This document shows positions 24,014 to 30,971 of a DNA stretch of 32,837 bases, piece after piece. Where the stretch lies: assembly GCA_949398305.1 (NCBI GenBank), contig CASLVD010000014.1:1-32837 (forward strand), in the 5' to 3' direction. Source of the stretch: an uncultured Candidatus Melainabacteria bacterium. GTDB taxonomy: Bacteria; Cyanobacteriota; Vampirovibrionia; Gastranaerophilales; Gastranaerophilaceae. The first letter of the stretch is position 1. Each line of letters starts with the position of its first letter. Both the position numbers and the translations under genes were made by a program. A model generated the notes under the pieces. That model was not told the DNA's origin. It did no database searches and saw nothing but the letters and a program-made list of their open reading frames with translations.

Positions 24014-24215
24014 AGTATGATTAAAATCAATAAGATTAAAAATAAGCTTAAATTGAAGTTATCCATATCAGCCCCTTTCTAGTCGGGAAACCACCCCGAG
24101 GTTAAACAATAATGTTGTTAGACAGTTTCTGTTTCGAAAAGGCACCCTTTACCCATGCTATTATTCTATTATGAAAAATTCACATTGTCTATTTAATATA
24201 TTTTACTTTTTATGG
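24014..24215 (+). other. Non-coding stretch with further pairing potential
   Basis: It contains TCGGG-aaaccac-CCCGA (near 24083-24099), a GAGGTTAAAC that repeats the one at 23971-23980, and CACCCT near 24145 that could pair with AGGGTG at the start of the candidate RNA. If the inner hairpin is read through, a roughly 210-nt RNA closed by its ends is possible. No gene seen. Confidence 0.3.
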
Positions 24216-24221
24216 TAATAT
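24216..24221 (+). promoter_or_regulatory. -10 box of rnhB, leaderless geometry
   Basis: TAATAT preceded by TGG, followed by exactly six bases and ATG 24228. No ribosome binding site. The -35 is not clear. Confidence 0.5.
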
Positions 24222-24227
24222 CTTCAT

Positions 24228-24866
24228 ATGATAGAACTTTTTGATTTTGATAAAAATTACGGGGTAGTCGTAGGTACAGATGAAGCCGGACGGGGTCCTG
24301 CGGCAGGCGGGGGTTTTGCCGCGGCAGTTTATTTCCCTGAGGTTACAGATACGCTTATTGTCGATTTAGCAAGGCTTAATGATTCTAAGAAGCTTTCTGA
24401 AGTCGCAAGGGAAAAGCTTTACGGAGTTATTTTAACAAATTCTATTAATTCAGTTGTATGTGTTGACGTTGAAGAAATAGAAAAGATTAATATTTTAAAT
24501 GCTTCATTAAAGGCAATGAAATTGTCTTGTGAAAATGTTATCAAGGAAGCAGGATTAAAAGATTTTATCACGCTGGTTGACGGTAATAAATCTATTAAAA
24601 ATTATACTTATCCTCAAAAATTTATAATAAAAGGTGATGGTCAATCAGCATCAATTGCGGCGGCAAGTATAATGGCAAAAGTTACACGTGACAGGTATAT
24701 GAAGGAATTAGCGCAAGAGTTTCCGCAATATGGCTGGAATCGTAATGCAGGTTATTTAACATACGAACACATACGTGCAATTGATAAATATGGACTTACA
24801 AAATATCACAGGCCGTCTTTTTTGAGAAAACATTTTGAAAAACAAAAACAGCTGACTTTATTTTAA
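24228..24866 (+). CDS. rnhB: Ribonuclease HII
   Basis: It cuts RNA in RNA-DNA hybrids, including single ribonucleotides in DNA. 212 residues. Asp18 and Glu19 in GTDEAGRGP, the third acidic residue in LVDGNKSI, and SIAAASIMAKVTRDRYM with the last Asp are all present. A Gly/Ala-rich insertion (AAGGGFAAAV) replaces the usual AGPVVAAAV, a slight variation. It starts at an ATG six bases after TAATAT, so it is probably leaderless. It ends one base from the convergent membrane-protein gene. Confidence 0.93.
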   Translation: MIELFDFDKNYGVVVGTDEAGRGPAAGGGFAAAVYFPEVTDTLIVDLARLNDSKKLSEVAREKLYGVILTNSINSVVCVDVEEIEKINILNASLKAMKLSCENVIKEAGLKDFITLVDGNKSIKNYTYPQKFIIKGDGQSASIAAASIMAKVTRDRYMKELAQEFPQYGWNRNAGYLTYEHIRAIDKYGLTKYHRPSFLRKHFEKQKQLTLF

Positions 24867-24867
24867 T

Positions 24868-25671
24868 TTATTTGTAAACTTTATTACCGATTTTAACCTT
24901 TGTCACGTATATTATTTCGGCAGGTCCGCTGCCGCGTCCTTCTGTACCATTATCGGTTCGTGATAAACTAGTTTTATATTTTTGAGTAAAATTAAATCTG
25001 TCAGTATATTCTATATCAACAAGTTCTCCTTCAATCGTAACTTTATCCCACTTTTTAATTTTTAAAAATGCGGCCATAATGTTACGGTTTGCAGGGATGA
25101 TATGAGAATGTGACCAGTGGGATTTTTCGTAATCTTCTGTTATAGGAGGGGCGAAAGCTCTGTGGAAGGTTCTTATATAGCGATATCCTGATAAATTTGA
25201 TTTTTCATAAGAGCATTCGTAATAGTTGTCAAAGAATTGTTTATTCCCAAGCTTGCCCCAAGCTGTTCCGTAATCGTATAATATTGCCTGATTATAGAAA
25301 TTATTCATAAATCCTGAGCTGTGATTATAAGTGATTGTCAAGCCTGATATTTTGTATTTTGCCTGTGGAATAATAGTTGTTTTAGTTTTGTTTATTAAAG
25401 ATTTATATACAAAAGTTTTTTGAGCTTGTTCGTCTTTTGTGTAATTTATTTGAACCGGTTCTTCGATTGTAATAACCGGTTTAGATTCAAATTTGTATGG
25501 TATTGCCACACCGAATTTCAGCCAGTAACCTATCCAGCCTCTGAACAAAAATAACAAAATAAAATATATAATAATACATATTTTTTCGATATTATCTTCG
25601 TGTTTTAGGATATCACTGTGAAGTTTTGCATCGATTTGAGCAGTTGTTGATTCGTTAAAAATCTCATTCAT
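24868..25671 (-). CDS. Single-span membrane protein of unknown function
   Basis: 267 residues. One hydrophobic span, KICIIIYFILLFLFRGWIGY, at about residues 30-52. The rest is a soluble domain with YDYGTAWGKLGN, then HSHIIPANRNIM, and a late KKWDKVTIEGELVDIEY. It ends with a strand pattern TSLSRTDNGTEG then AEIIYVTKV. These resemble an uncharacterised membrane-anchored family I have seen annotated only as hypothetical. The soluble part is probably extracytoplasmic. On its own strand TAAAAT lies six bases before the ATG, matching the leaderless pattern. No ribosome binding site. Confidence 0.7.
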   Translation of the reverse strand: MNEIFNESTTAQIDAKLHSDILKHEDNIEKICIIIYFILLFLFRGWIGYWLKFGVAIPYKFESKPVITIEEPVQINYTKDEQAQKTFVYKSLINKTKTTIIPQAKYKISGLTITYNHSSGFMNNFYNQAILYDYGTAWGKLGNKQFFDNYYECSYEKSNLSGYRYIRTFHRAFAPPITEDYEKSHWSHSHIIPANRNIMAAFLKIKKWDKVTIEGELVDIEYTDRFNFTQKYKTSLSRTDNGTEGRGSGPAEIIYVTKVKIGNKVYK

Positions 25672-25824
25672 AAATCTATTTTACTCTATATTTGTCAAAA
25701 AAGTATACTTTACTGATATGAAAATTATATTAATATTTGTTAATAATTTTCAAGAATTTCTAAAGTTTTTGAATTTGTTTGCCGATAACATATTTGTAAT
25801 CAGAAGTCTAATGGAGTAATAATA

Positions 25825-25980
25825 ATGCTAAAGAAGATAACAACACCGGCAAATAACAGATGCGAATGTGTTGAATTAATATTAAGAGGAGCAAAGAAAC
25901 GCCGTACATTGGCGTATGCGAATGCGAATACGATAAATTCAGACGCAGGTATCAAGGCAAACCTGTCCGCAGTTAAGTAA
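25825..25980 (+). CDS. Small basic protein, 51 aa, unrecognised
   Basis: ATG 25825 follows GGAG (25812-25815) at nine bases. The product starts MLKKITTPANNRCECVELIL, has a basic RGAKKRR segment, then an Ala/Asn-rich tail (YANANTINSDAGIKANLSAV). It has no membrane span and two Cys. A clean terminator 37 bases after the stop supports a monocistronic gene. The 153-base AT-rich gap upstream is shared with the divergent membrane protein. Function not known. Confidence 0.5.
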   Translation: MLKKITTPANNRCECVELILRGAKKRRTLAYANANTINSDAGIKANLSAVK

Positions 25981-26017
25981 GAAAAAGATTGAATAAGAAA
26001 AGAGAGATATTAATAAA

Positions 26018-26040
26018 GCCGGCAATATAGCCGGCATTTT
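26018..26040. terminator. Terminator between the 51-aa gene and a convergent pilin gene
   Basis: GCCGGC, loop AATATA, GCCGGC, then ATTTTTATTTT on the plus strand. The T-run overlaps the pilin stop codon. It probably serves the plus strand best, with weaker bidirectional use. Confidence 0.75.
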
Positions 26041-26744
26041 TATTTTATGTACGGAATTTTGAATCCATTATTTTTTATAAATTCCATGCACCAATATCCT
26101 GTACCGCTTTTTTTACAGTCCTTGTTTACATCTTCTTTGCTTTTATTGTGTCCTGCGGGTATAAATTCTCCGCTTTCATTGTTAAAAACTATTATAAATA
26201 TGTCTTTTCCAAAGGTATTTGGTTTGTTACGTATTCCATTAACGTCAATATAAAATATAAGATTTAAATATTTACTGCTATTAACACCAAAAATACTGCT
26301 TGTATTTGTTCCATAAATGTCATTAATACATACAGTACTGCCGTTATTCATAGTAAATGATATTGAGCCCGGCCCGCAATTTGATGCGTTGAAACCTCTA
26401 TCAGTGATAGTTTTACCGTTTAATGCTTTTATATCTGAACTCCAGCAGCCAGGTTTATTGTAACAAGTTGATGCAACTTTCATATTAGTTAGAAAATGAT
26501 TTTCAAAAAGATTAATGATTTCTTCTCTGTTATCAGGGGTTGTCAGGTCTGCTATTGCTCCGTCTTCGTATGCTTTTCTTAGTACATTTTGCAAAATTGA
26601 ATAATCTTCTTTAAGCATTGCGCTATTTCTGTCGTTTGTAAGTTTAGTAATTAAATTTGGTATGGTAATTGCCGCAACAACACCAATGATGCCTAAAGTA
26701 ATTAGTGTCTCGGCAAGTGTAAAAGCATTATTCTGTCTCATCAT
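26040..26744 (-). CDS. Type IV pilin/pseudopilin-like protein
   Basis: 234 residues. Leader MMRQNNA, then FTLAETLITLGIIGVVAAIT, almost identical to the first pilin of the window. Signature FYIDVNGIRNKPNTFGKDIF, four Cys in the middle and end parts, and the ending NNGFKIPYIK. AAGGAAG sits close to two consecutive ATGs (26744 and 26741), either of which may be used. It stands alone between a convergent small gene and a divergent small regulator-like gene. Confidence 0.88.
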   Translation of the reverse strand: MMRQNNAFTLAETLITLGIIGVVAAITIPNLITKLTNDRNSAMLKEDYSILQNVLRKAYEDGAIADLTTPDNREEIINLFENHFLTNMKVASTCYNKPGCWSSDIKALNGKTITDRGFNASNCGPGSISFTMNNGSTVCINDIYGTNTSSIFGVNSSKYLNLIFYIDVNGIRNKPNTFGKDIFIIVFNNESGEFIPAGHNKSKEDVNKDCKKSGTGYWCMEFIKNNGFKIPYIK

Positions 26745-26833
26745 CTTCTTCCTTATATTATCAAATTATTATGCAATAAATGTTGTACTATAGTTTGATA
26801 ATATTCAAATTAGTTTGTTTTGTCAAGGGTTTG

Positions 26834-26839
26834 TATAAT
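26834..26839 (+). promoter_or_regulatory. -10 box of the 69-aa gene, leaderless geometry
   Basis: TATAAT, exactly six bases (GAAAAA), then ATG 26846. This decides the start against an upstream in-frame start at 26780, which would lie before the promoter. Confidence 0.65.
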
Positions 26840-26845
26840 GAAAAA

Positions 26846-27055
26846 ATGGAACTGCGAAATGAATTAAAAAGTTTAATAGCAAAAAATGGCTCTACTTTGA
26901 AAAAAGTGTGTGAAAAGTTAACTATAGATACCGGAAAAAGTTATATTGGAAATAATATTACTAATAAATTACGCAGAAAAACGATAAAATTTGAAGAAGT
27001 TCAAGAAATTTTGGATGTTTTAGGGTATCATATTGAGTTTATTCGCAATGATTAA
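26846..27055 (+). CDS. Small helical, regulator-like protein (HTH-like), 69 aa
   Basis: It starts MELRNELKSLIAKNGSTLKK. The pattern VCEKLTIDTGKSYIGNNITNKLRRKT then FEEVQEILDVLGYHIEFI resembles small Xre-like helix-turn-helix proteins in which a helix, an N-x-I-x-N-K-L recognition stretch and a final strand follow each other. The match is by pattern only. It has its own leaderless promoter. Its last 17 bases overlap the 3' end of the convergent rbgA gene. Confidence 0.55.
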   Translation: MELRNELKSLIAKNGSTLKKVCEKLTIDTGKSYIGNNITNKLRRKTIKFEEVQEILDVLGYHIEFIRND

Positions 27056-27902
27056 TTGTGTCTAAAATAAACTTGCCGATTTTTCCCTCTCTGAAATCTC
27101 TTAAGATATAAACAGAGGTTCTTTCTCTGTCTGTAGAACCGCCTGTTAAAAGCCAATTACGCTCTAGTGAAATATTATCAATATTTAATTCTTTATCTTC
27201 AGGAAGCTTATAGTATTCACGAAAAGCTTTAGCCTGACGTTCATCTAAGATATCTAAAAGTTCCTGAGCTACAATTTCATTTGAATAAGCGTTTTCAGAA
27301 ATCGCGTTAACAAAAGCCAATTTTCTTGCCTTAACCTGATCTTCCTGCTTCATAGGAATAATCCCCGGGGTGTCAAGAAGTTCTAATTGAGGGTTAATTC
27401 TAACCCATTGCTGCTGGCGGGTTACACCTGCTTTAGCACCGATTTTTGTTTTTGATGAACGTGTTAGTTTGTTTATTATGCTTGATTTTCCAACATTTGG
27501 CATGCCGACTACCATTACTCTTGCGGGACGGCGAAGCAAACCTTTTGCCATTATAGCCTGAATTCTAGGTTCAGCCATTTCAACGGCTTTATTTACGATA
27601 GATTTTAAATCTTTTGAGTTTTTAGCGTCAGTCGGAATTACAGGACAGCCGGTTTTTTCTTCTAAAAGTTTAATAAATTTAGCCAATTCTTGTTTATTGG
27701 TTAAATCAGCCTTATTAAGCAAAATTAAACGAGGCTTTTGACCTAAAAGCCTCGTTATATCTTCATAGCAACTTGATAGCGGTAATCTCGCATCAAGGAC
27801 TTCAATTACTGCATCCACAAGTGTTAGCTGTTCTTTCAGCTTTCTTTCAGCCTTAGCGATGTGGCCGGGATACCAGTGAATATGTGTCTTATCTTTTTTC
27901 AA
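27039..27902 (-). CDS. rbgA: Ribosome biogenesis GTPase A
   Basis: Circularly permuted GTPase (YlqF/RbgA) that helps late assembly of the 50S subunit. 287 residues. G4 motif NKAD at 63-66 precedes G1 GMPNVGKSS at 133-141, Thr161 (G2) and G3 DTPG at 177-180, the order that defines the permuted family. The N-terminal HWYPGHIAKA is typical. It overlaps rplS by 14 bases, and this rplS-rbgA pairing with a ribosomal protein of the 50S subunit is a sensible coupling. Confidence 0.95.
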   Translation of the reverse strand: MKKDKTHIHWYPGHIAKAERKLKEQLTLVDAVIEVLDARLPLSSCYEDITRLLGQKPRLILLNKADLTNKQELAKFIKLLEEKTGCPVIPTDAKNSKDLKSIVNKAVEMAEPRIQAIMAKGLLRRPARVMVVGMPNVGKSSIINKLTRSSKTKIGAKAGVTRQQQWVRINPQLELLDTPGIIPMKQEDQVKARKLAFVNAISENAYSNEIVAQELLDILDERQAKAFREYYKLPEDKELNIDNISLERNWLLTGGSTDRERTSVYILRDFREGKIGKFILDTINHCE

Positions 27903-28245
27903 TTTTTTCCTTAATACGAGTTGCTTTACCTGAACGTTCTCTCAAGTAGTATAATTTAGCGCGTTTAACATCACCGCGTCTTAAAACGTTAATTTTGTCG
28001 ATTCTTGGAGAGTTGATTAAGAATACTCTTTCTACACCAACACCTTGGAATACTTTTCTAACTGTGATAGTTTTGTTAAGACCTGAACCGTGCATTTTGA
28101 TGATTGTACCTTCAAAAGCCTGGATTCTTTCTTTGTTTCCTTCAACGATTTTAACAAAAACTTTTACTGTATCACCGGCATTAAGAGTTGGAAGCTCTTT
28201 GCCTAAATAACTTTTTTCTAATTCATCAATGATTGGGTTATTCAT
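27889..28245 (-). CDS. rplS: 50S ribosomal protein L19
   Basis: 118 residues with all L19 features: GDTVKVFVKIVEGNKERIQ, FEGTIIKMHGSG, TVRKVFQGVGVERVF, and a basic end with KLYYLRERSGKATRIKEK. AAAGGAAAG precedes the ATG. It is the first gene of the rplS-rbgA pair. Its leader is roughly 100 bases if TATAAT at 28357-28362 is the -10; I could not identify an autoregulatory structure in it. Confidence 0.97.
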   Translation of the reverse strand: MNNPIIDELEKSYLGKELPTLNAGDTVKVFVKIVEGNKERIQAFEGTIIKMHGSGLNKTITVRKVFQGVGVERVFLINSPRIDKINVLRRGDVKRAKLYYLRERSGKATRIKEKIEKR

Positions 28246-28356
28246 TTTTGCTTTCCTTTATATTTCTAATCTGTACTAAATTGTGTAATTCCTTAATCGA
28301 TGTTTCTTTTACTTTTCCACACAAAGCACACCGACGCACGTTCGTACTATAATCCT

Positions 28357-28362
28357 ATTATA
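28357..28362 (-). promoter_or_regulatory. Probable -10 box of rplS
   Basis: TATAAT on the minus strand, 111 bases before the ATG. A TTGCAA upstream is only 12 bases away, so the -35 is uncertain. Confidence 0.4.
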
Positions 28363-28384
28363 AAGAAACTTTTTTTGCAAGCAG

Positions 28385-28456
28385 GGGGCAAATGTATGTT
28401 ACCAAATGTAACCTAAAAATACACGATCTGTGGTGCCGGGGCAAATGTATGTTACC
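28385..28456 (+). repeat. Two perfect 19-bp direct repeats
   Basis: GGGGCAAATGTATGTTACC at 28385-28403 and again at 28438-28456. The second copy ends two bases before the -35 box of the small gene at 28493. Both resemble the GTAAC ... ATTTACCCC end of repeat module C, on the opposite strand. Confidence 0.75.
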
Positions 28457-28457
28457 A

Positions 28458-28486
28458 TTGTAATCTTTGAAAATTTATGATACACT
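28458..28486 (+). promoter_or_regulatory. Promoter ahead of the 49-aa gene and the poly-G pilin, leaderless geometry
   Basis: TTGTAA (28458-28463), 17-base spacer, TACACT (28481-28486), then exactly six bases to ATG 28493. It is likely to drive both the small gene and the pilin. Confidence 0.65.
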
Positions 28487-28492
28487 ACCCTC

Positions 28493-28642
28493 ATGGGACA
28501 GGATTACAAGAAACTTTTGAACAAGAAAAAGAAAAAATATTGCGATGTTAAAACAATGGGTATTAACATTGATAAAAATGAGTTTTATGAAATTATTTTG
28601 TCTAATTCAGCCCATCCGGAAAATTTAAAAGGTTCTAAATAA
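28493..28642 (+). CDS. Small basic protein, 49 aa, upstream of the poly-G pilin
   Basis: It starts MGQDYKKLLNKKKKKYCDVK and continues GINIDKNEFYEIILSNSAHP, ending NLKGSK. It is Lys-rich, with no membrane span, and I do not recognise it. Its ATG is six bases after the -10, so it should be translated from a leaderless mRNA. Its TAA stop overlaps the AAGGAG that serves the pilin ATG at 28654. That places it as a leader cistron that could couple translation into the pilin. Confidence 0.55.
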   Translation: MGQDYKKLLNKKKKKYCDVKTMGINIDKNEFYEIILSNSAHPENLKGSK

Positions 28643-28653
28643 GGAGAGAAATT

Positions 28654-29381
28654 ATGAAATTAGCTAACGAATTCGCAAAACGGGGGGGGGTAACTTTTAC
28701 AGCTTAGCGCGGAGCGCTTTTACATTGGCGGAAATATTAATTACCCTCGGTATAGTAGGTGTTGTTGCCGCACTTACAATTCCTGGTTTGATGACTGCTT
28801 ACAAAGCGCATCAATTACGTTCTCAGTTTTTAAAGTCGTATTCGACAATTCAGCAGGTATTTAGAAGAATGGAAGCTGATGATATTTCGTTGAGTAAGGA
28901 AAGTTGGGTCGGAAATCAGTTATATAAAACTTTTATGCAATATTTAAGCGGAGCGCATGATTGTAGGGCGGGCTATATAACTGGAAAAGTGCCGGTATGT
29001 TACAGCTATAAAAACGGGAATTACATAACACTTGATGGTAAGAAGAATATTACAAATTGGTATTTTGATGACGGTCAAATTTTATTACAAGACGGAACTT
29101 TACTTTTGTTTGAAAATCCAAGTTCAGAATACGGTGTTAATGTATGGGTATCCGTTGATTTAAACGGTTGGGGTAAACTGCCTAATAAGGCCGGATATGA
29201 TTTATTTACATTCTTTTTCAAAGATGGAGAATTGGTAACTATGGGGGACAAAGGTACAACATTTCCGGCAGATGCATATTGCCGCTTCGATAAAGCCGGT
29301 GTAAATAATGGTATGGGGTGTGCTTATAGAGCAAAAACTGAAACGGATTATTTTAAAAATCTGGTTAAGGAATTTAAATAG
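28654..29381 (+). CDS. Type IV pilin/pseudopilin-like protein, out of frame at a poly-G tract (possible phase-OFF)
   Basis: ATG 28654 has an excellent ribosome binding site (AAGGAGAG, 28641-28648), but its frame reads MKLANEFAKRGG and then stops at 28705. The pilin itself lies in another frame, SLARSAFTLAEILITLGI onward, open from just after a stop at 28665 to 29381. One extra G (ten instead of nine) or two fewer would join the two into a leader of about 22 residues plus the prepilin cut site. The body has DLNGWGKLPNKAGYDLFTFFF, the family signature, and ends NLVKEFK. A start at TTG 28725 would delete the F at the cut site and has no ribosome binding site. A homopolymer error in the assembly is the plain alternative. 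Confidence 0.75.
28682..28690 (+). repeat. G9 homopolymer near the pilin start
   Basis: Nine consecutive G residues after the tenth codon of the ATG 28654 frame. It is by far the longest G-run I see in this AT-rich window, and it is placed where slippage would switch the reading frame of the pilin. Confidence 0.85.
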
Positions 29382-29393
29382 TTAAAATCAGGC

Positions 29394-29423
29394 TAATGGC
29401 GCGCCGCGTGCGGCGCGCCATTA
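29394..29423. terminator. Perfect 14-bp GC-rich palindrome between convergent genes
   Basis: TAATGGCGCGCCGC, two-base loop GT, GCGGCGCGCCATTA. It separates the poly-G pilin (ends 29381) from pyk (ends 29428, minus strand). There is no long T-run on either side, so a bidirectional stop or an RNA-stabilising hairpin is more likely than a classical terminator. Confidence 0.6.
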
Positions 29424-29427
29424 ATAC

Positions 29428-30861
29428 CTATAAAATTTTATGTATTTTTAAAAAGTTTGTTGATTCCCCGGACATTAGATGTGGAATTGAACCTGTTATT
29501 ATTACAGTATCTTCTTTTCGCATTTTTAGTTCTGAGCGAAGGAAGATATTTAATAAATTCACGGCTTCTTTATCAAATTTTATTTCCTCGTTCGGAATTT
29601 TAACAGAATGTACGCTGCTATATAGCTGCAGGAATCTGCATACCTGAAAATCCGGACACAGTGCGTAAACCGGAACTGAGGGGTTACATTTTGAAATTAG
29701 TGCAGGTGTGTAACCTGTTGCAGTTAGCGCGATAATTCCTTTGATTTTTGGCATGCTTTTTAAAATATCCGAAATTGAAACGGCTATTGCGGTTGGAGTT
29801 GTATTATGTTTTTCCTGAATCTCTTTTGGAAAACAGTTTTTCGTAATAAATTTCGAATGATTGATATCATCTGCGATTTTTTTCATAATACTTACGGCTT
29901 CTATCGGATATTTACCTGTTGCGGTTTCACCGGAAAGCATGACAGCATCTGCTCCGTCAAGAATTGCGTTTGCGACATCAGAGGTTTCTGCTCGTGTCGG
30001 GATCGGATTATCAATCATGCTTTCAAGCATTTGGGTTGCAACAATTACGGGTTTTCTTGCAATGTTTGCTTTTTTAATAATCGTTTTTTGCGCAATAGGT
30101 ACTCGTTCTGTTTGAATTTCAATACCCAAATCTCCGCGGGCTACCATTATACCGTCTGATGCTTCAATAATTTCATCAATGTTATCAAGCGCTTGCGGTT
30201 TTTCGATTTTTGATATAATTCTCAGTTTTGAATTATTTTTGTTTAAGATATCGCGCAGTGTGACAATATCTTCTTTATTCCTAACAAAAGAAAGCCCGAG
30301 ATAATCTATATCGTTTTTCATTGCAAAATCAACAAACATTTTGTCACGTTCGGTTAATATATCAATACTTCCTGTGCAGCCCGGAATATTTAATCCTTTA
30401 CGAGGCTTTATTTCTCCTGTTGTTAAAACTTTTGCAAAAACAACATTATCTTCGACTTTTTGTACAGAAAGCTGGATTTTCCCATCATCTATAAGAATTT
30501 TTTCACCTTCTGTAACATCGTCTGCAATTCCTTTATAATCAACCGGAATTATTCCGTTTTCGTATTTACTGTTATGACGGAATTTAACAACCTCTCCTGC
30601 TGTTACAGAAATAGGTGAGTCTAATTGTCCTATTCTGATTTTTGGACCTTGCAAGTCCAAAAGTACAGGGATAATTGCGTTTTCTTCTTTTTCAATTTTT
30701 CTTATTATTTCTAAAGTTCTTGTATGAGTTTCAACTGTGTCATGGGATGAATTTATCCTGAACATTGTTACGCCTGCTTTATATAATTTACGAATCATTT
30801 TTTCGTTAAATGTCGCAGGACCTAATGTTGATACGATTTTGGTGGGTGTTAAATGTTTCAT
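29428..30861 (-). CDS. pyk: Pyruvate kinase
   Basis: The last step of glycolysis, phosphoenolpyruvate to pyruvate with ATP formation. 477 residues. TKIVSTLGPAT at the start, RINSSH (usual R-x-N-x-S-H), LDLQGPKIRIG, ISKIEKPQALDN, MVARGDLGIEI and MLSGETATGKYP all match. The C-terminal domain is present without the extra PEP-utiliser domain of some Gram-positive forms. It is divergent from the SLH protein gene. Minus-strand regulatory sites were not evident beyond a GGAGAA ahead of the ATG. Confidence 0.96.
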   Translation of the reverse strand: MKHLTPTKIVSTLGPATFNEKMIRKLYKAGVTMFRINSSHDTVETHTRTLEIIRKIEKEENAIIPVLLDLQGPKIRIGQLDSPISVTAGEVVKFRHNSKYENGIIPVDYKGIADDVTEGEKILIDDGKIQLSVQKVEDNVVFAKVLTTGEIKPRKGLNIPGCTGSIDILTERDKMFVDFAMKNDIDYLGLSFVRNKEDIVTLRDILNKNNSKLRIISKIEKPQALDNIDEIIEASDGIMVARGDLGIEIQTERVPIAQKTIIKKANIARKPVIVATQMLESMIDNPIPTRAETSDVANAILDGADAVMLSGETATGKYPIEAVSIMKKIADDINHSKFITKNCFPKEIQEKHNTTPTAIAVSISDILKSMPKIKGIIALTATGYTPALISKCNPSVPVYALCPDFQVCRFLQLYSSVHSVKIPNEEIKFDKEAVNLLNIFLRSELKMRKEDTVIITGSIPHLMSGESTNFLKIHKIL

Positions 30862-30901
30862 GTTTTCTCCTGATCTTTGGGGTAACGGGGCATGCCATTA
30901 C

Positions 30902-30930
30902 TTTACTTTTTTTTATTATTATATTATAAT
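30902..30930 (+). promoter_or_regulatory. Promoter of the SLH protein gene
   Basis: TTTACT (30902-30907), 17-base spacer, TATAAT (30925-30930), giving a leader of about 35 bases with GAGGAAG before the ATG. Confidence 0.7.
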
Positions 30931-30971
30931 CAAACTGGTTAAGTTTGTAAGAAAAAGATGAGGAAGTAGAA

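Noticed and set aside
24068-24075. GGGGCTGAT on the minus strand, like the 5' end of tmRNA
   Set aside because: The rest of the tmRNA (tag reading frame, T-arm with GTTCGAA and 3' acceptor strand) cannot be found at the right distance.
29806-30159. Plus-strand frames of 117 and 84 codons inside pyk
   Set aside because: They are antisense to an intact, highly conserved pyruvate kinase and look like codon shadows.
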